Source of the DNA: Endothia cerciana | Taxonomy: Eukaryota; Ascomycota; Sordariomycetes; Diaporthales; Cryphonectriaceae | Reading direction: 5' to 3' | Length of the DNA: 64,000 nt | Assembly: GCA_026119935.1 (NCBI GenBank) | Contig: JALRMH010000023.1 | Span: 248,001 to 312,000, forward strand | Shown: positions 47,494-56,412 of the stretch, in pieces | Layout: each line of letters begins with the position of its first letter | How positions within the stretch are numbered: the stretch's first letter is position 1 | Translations under genes and position numbers: made by a program | Notes under the pieces: generated by a model | Seen by the model: the letters and a program-made list of their open reading frames with translations, nothing else | Told to the model about the DNA's origin: nothing | The model's database searches: none

Positions 47494-48855
47494 TCAGGCC
47501 ACTTCTGCACGGTACTTGCTTGTGGGCCTTAGACCGAGGCCAGACTTCTCATAGATCATATCGATTGCCTTCATCTGGGCAATGCTATCCTCAGGTGAGA
47601 TGAGAATTCCAGTTCCCTCCTGGCCTCTGATCCTGTTGACGAACTGCTCCAACATATACCCATAGGTCGACTGCCACGACTCACCTGGCAGGTCACGCCC
47701 CATCTCCTTCCATGTGTAGGCCTTCTTCGTATCCTTTTTCGTAAACCTCTTCACCACCTGAGATTCGCCCTTGGTGACCACGAAATCGTCCACGATGTCA
47801 ACGCGGTGGTAGTGAGGCGAGACCAAGAAGTTTACAAACGTCACGGTACGCTTCTTCTTGACCACACAGCCCTCATCTACCTTCTGGCCATGATCAGTGG
47901 TCACTACGGGCTTGTGCGTGACCGTGACAGTCGGCCAACCGAGCGACGTGTTGGGACCCTTCAGACCCCCGTCGATCTCACCCGTGCCACCGTTCGGGAA
48001 GCGCAGCTTCGCTTGGAACATTCCGTCACACCTGTCATACGGCTTGTGCAGCCTCTGCAGGTTTGCTTCAGCACACTCCGTAGGCTCCGTGCCAAAGGCT
48101 TCCCTCACACATGCGACGGTGTATGTGCCCAGGTCCATGAGCGCGCCACCAGCCAGGTCGTAGTTAAAGCGAATGTTGTCATCCCCAAAAAGGAACGATG
48201 GGACGATCGCCTTAGCAAGGACGTGTTCGATGTTAGGGGGGTCAAGCACGGATTTAAACAGCGCGAAGGCCGGAGCGAAGCGGCTGTGGAAGGCCTCCAG
48301 GAGCACAGGAGCGCCGGGCTGGGAGAGCAGCTGGGAGTGAAAGAGAGCCTCAGCCTCCTCGGCGTTGGAGGTCGAGGGCTTCTCCAGAAGGACGTGCTTC
48401 CCCTTGGCGAGTGCCTTGTGCGCCCATTCGAAGTGTAGCCCGTTCGGGAGAGGGATATAGACCGCATCGATGGATGGGTCGTCCAGGAGAGCTGGGCACT
48501 GTGATCAGCTGCGTTCCCTCCAAGTGCAAGGCTAGAGGCGTACCGTCATAGCTATCCTTGACGTTGGATATGCCGTGTTTCTTCGCGAAGGCGGCTGCCT
48601 TGCTCTTTTCACGTGCTGCAACGGCATACACGATAACGTTTGGGTTGCTCTTGGCGGGGTTGAGGAGCGCCGGAGGCCTGAGTACCACCGGGAATGCTCG
48701 TGTCAGCTTCTTCCACTCAAATCTATGAGGAATCTCACTCACGCAATGTTGGCCGCACCCAGAATACCAAACTTCAGGGCCCCATCGTGCTTCGCGACCA
48801 CAGGCACGCTCAGCAGAAGCTGATTGCGGCGTAAGCAACTCAAGAAGGCGCCCAT
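47494..48855 (-). CDS. Gfo/Idh/MocA oxidoreductase (D-xylose/dihydrodiol dehydrogenase-like)
   Basis: Three exons, 48855-48743, 48677-48544 and 48491-47494 (introns 65 and 52 nt); 414 residues. The N-terminal Rossmann turn GILGAANIA is completed across intron 1, then come VIVYAVAAREKSKA, AVYIPLPNGLHFEWAHKAL and the family's catalytic-lysine motif GKHVLLEKPS. The substrate-domain motif is GGALMDLGTYTV. This set is typical of fungal NADP-dependent D-xylose 1-dehydrogenase / dimeric dihydrodiol dehydrogenase proteins, which oxidise aldoses or related polyols in the cytosol. It is convergent with the ABC transporter. I see no ATCWGATAA site near its start, so membership in the siderophore locus is not supported. 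Confidence 0.9.
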
Positions 48856-49385
48856 TGTGTGCGGTCAGACCTTGCTGCTACTCTCGTCCGAGGGTGCCGT
48901 AGTTTGTAGGATTCCAATCTTTGCACGCGGTTTGATGCGAAGACTCTGAGAGATGGATGAGTGCGGATGGCAATCGACGTCTTTTTGAAGTCTTTTGGCG
49001 CAGAGAATAAGGACGCGGCTGTCAACAGACCGAGGACGGTACGTCCGTACAGTCAACGAGATCCCGGATTTGGAGAAATGTTTCCAGAGGATTTCGGGGT
49101 AATTATGCCTGTCGAGCCGACGAGCATCGAGGGTGACACGGGCAAACAACCAATTCACGTGATCAAAGGTCTTGCAAATATTCACTGAGGTCGGACGGAA
49201 GACTACGTAATAGGAGATGACTCCTGGAAAAAAAAAAAAAAAAAAAAACATCACCAGACAAGTACCCGGATTTGAGATTCCGCCTCCCTCAGCCATACTC
49301 ACCTCACAAGCCTCCGGGCATATGTAATTACTTGTTAACGCCGCATCCTGAACAGGTCTTGCATATCTAGGTAAGTCAACGCAGG
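48856..49385. other. Gene-poor segment with poly(A) run
   Basis: Upstream of the oxidoreductase and the beginning of a decayed stretch. It contains a 21-A run at 49228-49248. The open minus frame of 227 residues (48865-49548) is coding-like only in its first ~55 residues, which belong to the MFS relic; the rest is chance. Confidence 0.5.
49228..49248. repeat. Poly(A) run, 21 nt
   Basis: Uninterrupted A21 on the plus strand. It could be a slippage tract or the remnant tail of a retrocopied element; no such element is recognised next to it. Confidence 0.9.
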
Positions 49386-49389
49386 TAAG

Positions 49390-49563
49390 CCCACCAGCGT
49401 AGACACCACACCCAAAGAAGCCTTGGATGAGGCGTCTGCCGATCATTACATTCATGGTTGGGGCAGCACCGCAGATGGCGCTACCTACTTCGAAGCCAAC
49501 GACCATGGCGAAGAAGTACCATTTCACATTGAAGACACGAAGTGCCATTAATTCGCACTAGAG
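49390..49563 (-). pseudogene. MFS drug:H+ antiporter fragment
   Basis: The minus strand reads VFNVKWYFFAMVVGFEVGSA then ICGAAPTMNVMIGRRLIQG then CGVYAGGLT. This is the helix 2-4 region of fungal DHA-type MFS efflux pumps (FEVGSAICGAAPxMNALIxGRxIxGxGGxG). Only about 55 residues are recognisable. Upstream minus-strand sequence (49574-49830) has stops in the expected frame, and downstream the frame runs into unrelated sequence and the poly(A) tract. Without both halves of the 12-14 helix protein it cannot function; it is a remnant of a lost transporter gene. Confidence 0.7.
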
Positions 49564-49841
49564 TATAGTAAAGGTGTTCAGGTACTTTAATGCCAGTGAC
49601 AGTCCTCATTGGGCCCTGGTCAGGGTTAACCTCAGGCTGAGGCTCAGGCACAGCTTGGGGGACAACCAAGCTTGTCCCCAAGGCATCGTGTTTTTCGCCC
49701 CTGTCATCGGCAACATAGTCCAAAAGCTGGGTTGTCTGGAACGTCAGTTCCGGCCTCGGTCTGAGTGCCAGCAGAGTTTGCTAAATGGTCACTGGTCGTC
49801 ATATCCAACGTTTTAATTACAAGGCCTAGTTCATGCTCGTG

Positions 49842-50425
49842 CTAGGTAATGGAGGATAAGATTAGAGATCTAAGAAATATCTGACGGCCGTTCCATCGTC
49901 CGAACTCGATGTTAGTGTTGAAATGGTTCTCAGCCCACGACATGATGCTGTTGTCGTCGACCTTTCTCATGTGTTTCTCGTCCGTCTCAGACCTTTTCAT
50001 TTCCTTTAGCCGGCGGATGTTCATTGCGAAGATCTGCGGGGTTTGTTGGAGATCTAAGGGCGATTCATATAGGGACATATGAATTCGCGACTTGAATGCC
50101 TCATCTATGATGCCGACGTGATTGGTCGTTAAGAACAGTATTCCACTGTAGTACTCCAGTACGCGGAGAAACACTGGCAGTTGGGTTAGTAAGAAGTATC
50201 GGAGCATCCCAAGCCAGAATGAATGAACTCAGATCATTAAGTCGCTATATAGATATGACTGAGAATCACCCGTAGCAGTAACGAGAGCGTTTCTGTGAAG
50301 ATCAGATGGACTCCGACGGGTGAAGAACACATCCGCTTCATCAAGGACCAGTATACAAACCCAAATGGTAGCCCAACGAAATATTCTTGTTAAATTCCAT
50401 CAAGCGCTTTTAAGACTGACGGCTG
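49842..50425 (-). pseudogene. AAA+ ATPase fragment, 5' truncated
   Basis: The minus strand, with one intact intron (about 50269-50180), reads KRLMEFNKNISLATIWVCIL, then VLDEADVFFTRRS (Walker B), RNALVTAT, and VFLRVLEYYSGILFLTTNHV (sensor 1), then EAFKSRIHMSLY and WNGRQI. This is the distal half of the AAA module in the large fungal ATPase family (LLLDEADVFL...VFLRVLEYYxGILFLTTNR...SRIH). The Walker A half is absent: the frame meets TAA just upstream, where plus-strand sequence of another gene begins. It is therefore a truncated relic with a breakpoint near 50425. Confidence 0.75.
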
Positions 50426-50663
50426 AAGTGAAAGACAAATTCCGAAAAGGCCGGAGCTCGGCCGTGGATATCAAGACGATCGAGCTCGCGGTCGAAACAT
50501 TTTGAAACACGGCAACGGAATTTGGACATTGCTATGGCAATGCGAAGACCATCTCTTGATGCATATTCGCGAGTTACAGCTTCACACCAGTAAACGATTG
50601 CGACACGTGGACGCGACTACTACGGAGATTTTTTACACCGTGAATCGCAATCTATTGTATACT

Positions 50664-51700
50664 TAATCAACGAACCAAGAAACCCACGGCCTAAGACAGG
50701 AATTGGAGAGGCGGAAGGAATTTAACGAAGAAGTGCTGAATGAACAACGGCGGCAGACCGCATCGCTAGAGACGAGAGCGCAAGCAGTGAATGCTCTAGT
50801 GCGACACTTGGAAGAGTGCAAGACCGCAAAAGGTAAGTTCCCTGCGTGCTCATATCTCAACTGTCAACAGCAAATGGTATACTGCTGAACAGACTGCTCG
50901 GGCCTTACGGCCAGCTAGCAATTCGACCGACGACTCCAAGGCCAAGCCCGATAGCTATGGTCAGCGTACATGATCTGTGTCGAATCCTGAGAGTGTTGCC
51001 TCAGCGGTCTAACGATGACCTGCGGAGAGTGATAGGCGAGCGATCTTGTTTCAGTGATCAGGCACAGACTATAACCTATTCACTTCTTGAAAATGTGATA
51101 TTCCAGGACTGGTTGGCACACGAAGGATCACATATCCTTCTCGTCAACGGCAGCGACAGCGAACACGCCAATGACTCCATATGTTCCATGTCAGTCCTGA
51201 CGGTGGATATCGTGAGCAGTCTGATGAAGGCTAACCAGGGGCGTCACGTGGCCGTCCTTCACTTCCTCTGTCGTCTGAATTCATCACAGGGACAGAGACC
51301 AAGGTCGATGATGAGATCTCTGATTCTTCAACTCATGTGCATCTTTCAGAGATATCGATGCCTGAACCTCGCTTTCATCGACAGCCGGACATATATAGTG
51401 GATCTATAGAACTTTGACCCGGGGGCCCTCTTAAACATCACCCAACAGCTGTGTCACCAACTGCCCAGGGACCTGACGGTGTATTGTTTCATAGACGGGA
51501 TCAATCAATGTCTACGACAAATATTTGGCTTCTACGACGACATGGTCTACTTTCCTCCGGGGATTAATGCAAATCATGCTGGCTTCCGGGACTGCAGGTC
51601 CGGAATGTGGTGGTTTGTACCAGGGATATGGAGAGTCTGGACTGAGATTCACATTGAAAGTGCTCCTCACTAGTGTGTCTTGAACAATCTTGGATCACCA
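50664..51700 (+). pseudogene. STAND/NACHT-like fungal gene, broken
   Basis: A coiled-coil segment (LRQELERRKEFNEEVLNEQR, frame from 50664) joins across a clean intron (about 50833-50870, GTAAGT...CAACAG) to a frame with SHILLVNGSDSE, MRSLILQLM and LAFIDSR. The frame then meets TAG at 51407-51409, continues in the same frame (NFDPGALLNITQQLCHQL, LTVYCFIDGIN), and shifts frame near 51640 (FTLKVLLTS in another frame). These blocks resemble the N-terminal helical plus P-loop-like region of a widespread fungal STAND/NACHT-like family (LLVNGN, SLIAQLL, LSFIDxR, IDGIS). One stop, one frameshift and a missing start make it a pseudogene. The remote family call is from memory and moderate. Confidence 0.6.
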
Positions 51701-52747
51701 GATCTAAAGCTGAATATCCCTTCCTGAGAGCGAGACTGCCTTTGCCTTGCCGACTGCAGCGTCGTTTGAAGATCGCTTAGCACACGACGGGTATGGAAGA
51801 CCGGCTCTAGGATATCACAAGTATCCAACATACTGAGTCAATTGCCATCCTCAATAGACTTTAGTTCCTCCTTTCTTGCGGTACTTGATCGGAGAGCAAT
51901 AGGTTCCATCTCAAATGAAATCATGAGTCTTCTGCTAGGACAACCCAGAGGGTGTGGAGCTCGGCCCAAGAGCACGGCCGCCACTGTGTATTACACGCCA
52001 TTGGTCAGTTGCAAGTGCTCAGCGGACCCGACTTTGGCACGTCAGCGCGTGTGCCCCTGAAGATTCTCGCAGATCGTGGCACCACCGCAGCAGCTCGACA
52101 GCTGGGGTCCTGTTGAATTTAAACGAGTGGGGAAGCTTGATTCCTTCAACTACGGAGTTCCTCAAGGGAGCTGATGAGGCTATTTATGTGTATCGCCGAA
52201 GACCCTGGCTCAGGGCTCGTATTTACGAGCTTGTGACGTTTCCTGAAACGAGACCATCGTGGCCTGAGACAGACCACCAAGCCGACTTCCGGGCATAGGT
52301 TCTTTGGCAGGCGTAGGCCTTATGATCAACAGGCCCAGCTTCCTTTTTTTTCTCTTGCGACCGACGGGTATTAGCCAGTATTTAGTGTCCAAGGCGCGAC
52401 GTTATTTCGACCCAGCGCAATCTATCGTTGAAGCATACCTTGCTTTGATCAAATCGACGAACTTCTCATTCGGAAGAGCATCCGCCGTCTCGCTGCTTCC
52501 GAGACAAGCGAGGCACAACTCTCCTGGAGGTTAATAGCGGCTGGCTTGTTAACCTGCTCAGCGAGTGCTTCCGATATGTATCAACCGTTAGTAAAGATAA
52601 TCAGGCAGCACTTGCGGACCTACTCGACAATCTGGAGCAATTGATCGTTGCGAAGTGACTACGTGGGGATAATTGTGTGTCTTGACTACAGACAAGTGGT
52701 GGTGTTGCATGTGTTGTCTAAATGCACGGCCTTGTGCTTAAAGGACG

Positions 52748-52804
<57 letters not shown>

Positions 52805-54122
52805 GAGCCAGTCTTCGAGACGGCGTCACCAATACTCAGGTGTCATTGAAGAGAATCCGTCCTGGCCTTTGAAGTCGTTAGACATCCAACTGAATCTTCA
52901 TGCGGTCTCACAACGTTCGTAATACTGTACTGCCTCCGAGTGTTGTTTTCGAGAAACAGGGGCGGTGGAGCGAGAACGGGATCGAGTGGGCCAGTGAGGC
53001 TGGAGGAGATGGGCGTAATCCAAGTCAACAGCGTCAGGGGACAGAACACCGGAATCGGACTCACTTGCATCTCGAAACTGAATACGAAAATGGGTAGCCA
53101 ATACTTTTGCTTCTGTATCGGACTCGGAGACAAGCTGCTGAGGCTGGACAAGTACGCCCGCACCACGCTATGAACTGACCACACCTGCAGCCCGTAGCTG
53201 AACAGACTTCACGCATACTCCACCCCACGTATGCCACAGGCTTGCCCAGCTGGCCACAAGCCATAAACCGCGCCCGGGAGAAATTGGAGGGCGATAACGT
53301 GTGCCGCCTGACTGGTCTGGTCGGGGTAGTCACGCGCCTTTCGGGGGCTGGGCACCCGCCAGTCGGTAATTCCGAAGCCCATGGGCGCCACAGCGGCCCG
53401 CGGCCGAACCGCTTGTGAAATTCTGATGAAGAAAGACGGCTGACATACCGTCCATGAATGGTGAGCGGGTGAAGTTGTCCCTTCACGTGTCGCAGTCCCG
53501 CAGCGGCGCGGATGGATGCGCTGGGAAGCTGTCGAGGGGAGCAGGTCATTATATTAAGTGTAGCGTCCGTCGCACAGTGTACCATAGTAGGTTCCCTAAC
53601 GATAGGTAGCAAATACGAAGGACAAGCTTTCTCGGATGCAGCTGTGACGGTCCGCTGAAGAGCGTATATGCGGGACTGCCGTTTTACCCGGTTCGCGAAC
53701 GCTAGGGCGTGTGGTCGGTTTCGCTGCTTCTTTTTCCACCGGCGTCCAGTGAGAGACACAGCTGTCTAGTATCCCTGACCAGCGCCCGCTGCATGGCTGG
53801 ATGCGCACAGCGCATCCATCATTTGAGTATACGAGGTGCCGCCTGACCCGAATCGAACAAGAGTGTCGCATTATTGGAGCGTTAGGTGCGCTACGCCCAG
53901 GGATGCAGAGGCGCATTACGATGCGCCCCTGGTTTCCACGAGTCTGACAAGCCCTTCCGGAGTAATGAGACGGTCCAGACGGTGAGGGACCAATATATGA
54001 GATCCGGCGTCCCTTGGGGGGTTTGCCCAAAAGAGGTGGACCTCCTCCACCTGTGGCATCACTTCAACTTAAGGCACCACTATCGAAGGATCATCTGCCT
54101 TGGGGAACCCTTTCAGATCAAG
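51701..54122. other. Decayed segment without a supported gene
   Basis: Frames of up to 232 residues occur on both strands (e.g. 53061-53759 -) but overlap and carry no motif. Parts near 52100-52530 may be further remains of the STAND-like gene. It contains the (ACT)19 repeat and a tRNA-like relic around 53830-53910 with a B-box-like GTTCGATTC on minus. Confidence 0.4.
52748..52804. repeat. (ACT)19 microsatellite
   Basis: Nineteen perfect ACT units on the plus strand, in gene-free sequence. One plus frame reads it as a Leu/Tyr/Thr homopolymer, which is not evidence of coding. Confidence 0.95.
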
Positions 54123-54761
54123 ATGCAACTACCGACGTCCTTTTTTGCCGTAGCCGTCACGCTGAGCCTCAGCGGCGTGACAGAGGCCGTCTGTTCTGGT
54201 AATACCTACGCCATAGGGACAGCGAGCGTCCTCTCTACCGGCAACACGCAGTGTAAGCATCCTCGTCGTCGTCGACGTATACTTCGCTTGAAGGTGTCTA
54301 TTCCCTAGGGCTCATAATACCCGATGCCCTGGGGTCGTGGCCCCTGCCAGCTGGACGATATACCTACCAACTGCTGATCTCCAGGGAATATCTACGACAC
54401 CAGCTGCAACGTCTACCAAAGCTACCAACAATCCTCCGCCGTCAGCCTCTGCGACTCGTCTGCCTTCTACTGCACCTTCGGCACAACGCTCATATCTCAA
54501 TACGACGACCCGAAATCAGGCTGGGCGTACAACTGCACGGCGGACGCTGTCTCGGAAACGTGCGGAACTGACAACATCGTCGACTGCGTAAGTGAACGAG
54601 CGGGAACACCCCCCACGTCCTCTCCCCCCCCCCCCCAAACAAAAAGGAACAAAAGGAAAGGTTTCAACAGCTGTAAAGGCACTTCTTCTGACCTGTGTAC
54701 CTCAACATAGTGCTTCCCATTCTGGGGCGGGGCCCCGAACGCGAATCCCCAGGAGAGCTAG
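54123..54761 (+). CDS. Small secreted cysteine-rich protein (8 Cys)
   Basis: Three exons, 54123-54252, 54385-54587 and 54711-54761, all GT-AG and in phase; 127 residues. Residues 1-22 (MQLPTSFFAVAVTLSLSGVT) are a signal peptide with cleavage before about Val23. The mature ~105 residues carry eight cysteines, enough for four disulfides, in segments such as YDTSCNVYQSY, VSLCDSSAFYC, WAYNCTADAVSETCG and VDC-CFPFWGGA. The last CC pair is formed across intron 2. The layout resembles a family of small fungal secreted proteins of unknown role, some of them effector candidates; this is inference. It is the only apparently intact gene in the 48.9-56.4 kb island. Exon 3 (16 codons) is the least certain part. 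Confidence 0.65.
54624..54636. repeat. Poly(C) run, 13 nt
   Basis: C13 inside the second intron of the small secreted protein gene. Confidence 0.9.
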
Positions 54762-56412
54762 TGAGGCCGGCGGAGGATGGACCCTGTTGCTTCAACAGTG
54801 GTCGTGACGAGGTGACAATAGACTGGGAACAAAATCATGTCAATAGTAATGGATCAAATGGGGCGTGCTTGGAGGTGTTGTGTTCCCACACATCATGTAC
54901 TCAAAACCTTCACAGCCTAATTTAAAATGGAAGCCGGCCAAGCAAGGCTCCCGAGGAAGGCTCCCGAGGTCAACAAGACAAGTTTCATCGACTCGAAGTG
55001 AAGTCGAATAATAGCGGCAATACACACAGGCAGACCAAACAGACGCTGACGAATCGGTCGACCAATCACTCGATCAAACGACAGTCGCTCACTCCACCAT
55101 CACCACGTCCAATCTCGTCCTCATTGCTGCTCACAGTCGGAATCTGTAATGCCGGAGACCACCCAGCCCCACTGTCCAAAGTGCTTGCGAGGAGATCGAC
55201 CTAGTCCGCCTTCGTGAGTTGCTCAGGATCGCTTGCGCCCACAATCATCGTGTCCGCCTCGGCCGTGTCAAGTATGCTATAAGTGCGCCAGCTCCTCTCA
55301 CTTGCCTAGGGTCGCCAGTATCGCCAGCTTGAGAACGAATGCACCTTGGAGAGGGATTTTGGACCAGGGCCGGCTGCGGACCGACCGCCCCCTGCCCTTC
55401 TATTTCATGACCTTGTGGCTATTCACCAGAAAGGTGCCTGCGACGGGGCTGTGCGCGGAGAGTGCGAGCGGAGTTTCGTGGGGCAGAGACAACGGCGTTG
55501 TACTTCTGGTAGACGCTACCGCAGAAACTCGCCCGCCTTTTACGAGTCAGCGACGATGGGCGCGCACTCGGCCACGAGCAGCGAGGCTTCCGACTCATGG
55601 ATGTACAGTCTGCCCGAGCTGCGCGACACCCAAACGAACGAGGCAAAATTGACCACAGGGCGGTTATGAGGTTGCGGGAGGTTGCAAAGGCCGTGTGAAC
55701 TTCGGATTTGATGGATACCGTACGAGGTGCTTGACAGGGGCAGCTCTAGAGGCGCCATTGAGAAGCGGCGACAAGGTGCACCAGGAGCAGCGGGGACAAA
55801 ATACCGGAGTCCATCTGTGCAGACAGCTCATATCATATCACGCAACCCCCAAGAGCCGGATGCAATCAAAGTCAGCAGTAAAGACAGCGTCAACTAGTAA
55901 GATATCAAATACCTTGACCCCAAAAGCAAACGCCGGCCATCTTTTCCATCCTTGGAGGTTTTCTTCCAACGCCACCTACGCCGGCCGGTGTCAGGATCAC
56001 GTCTTTTGTAAGAAAGTTGTGGCATGATAAGGGTATCGAGCTTTCCCTGTTGGTATCACAGCCCTCGCCCCGCCGCTTCCGGATGAGAAAATTGCAAATG
56101 GAACATAAGTTGCTGAAAGTCCAAACCCCTCCACCACCCGTCCATCATCCATGCATGCTGAGACTGCTGACAAGGTTCTATTTTCCTCATGAAAGGGGGC
56201 TCCGGTATAATAGAGTCTCGGCCTCCAGCGTAATTTGGCCCAGTCGAGACTGGGAAAGGACCCGCTCTTCGAGACGTTGTGCTTCGGCGCCCGCCATGTA
56301 TTGTGGACCTGTGACGAGCGATACCTGATGGTTCAACGGACGAAAAGGCGGACGAAGATAAACCCGGTGTGCTGTCTCGACTCCGAGCGGACACTTCATC
56401 GTCACGTTCCCT
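54762..56412. other. Gene-poor segment, one doubtful open frame
   Basis: The best candidate is the plus frame ending at 55669, with protein-like sequence RQYRQLENECTLERDFGPG. A possible separate exon from an ATG at 55149 (HCPKCLRGDRPSPP) precedes it. I could not join them in phase with convincing splice sites. No family is recognised, so no gene is called. The last ~350 nt are the 3' flank of RPD3. Confidence 0.35.

Noticed and set aside
47494..48855. Gfo/Idh/MocA gene as a member of the siderophore cluster
   Set aside because: No iron-type GATA site near its start, convergent orientation, and no known siderophore step needs this family.
52742..52922. Poly-leucine frame across the ACT repeat
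   Set aside because: It is a microsatellite translation, not a membrane protein.
53061..53759. 232-residue minus frame
   Set aside because: Arg/Pro-rich, no recognisable motif, and crosses sequence with other overlapping frames.
55149..55669. Possible two-exon gene (HCPKCLRGDRP exon plus YRQLENEC exon)
   Set aside because: The exons cannot be joined in phase with convincing splice sites; left as unassigned.
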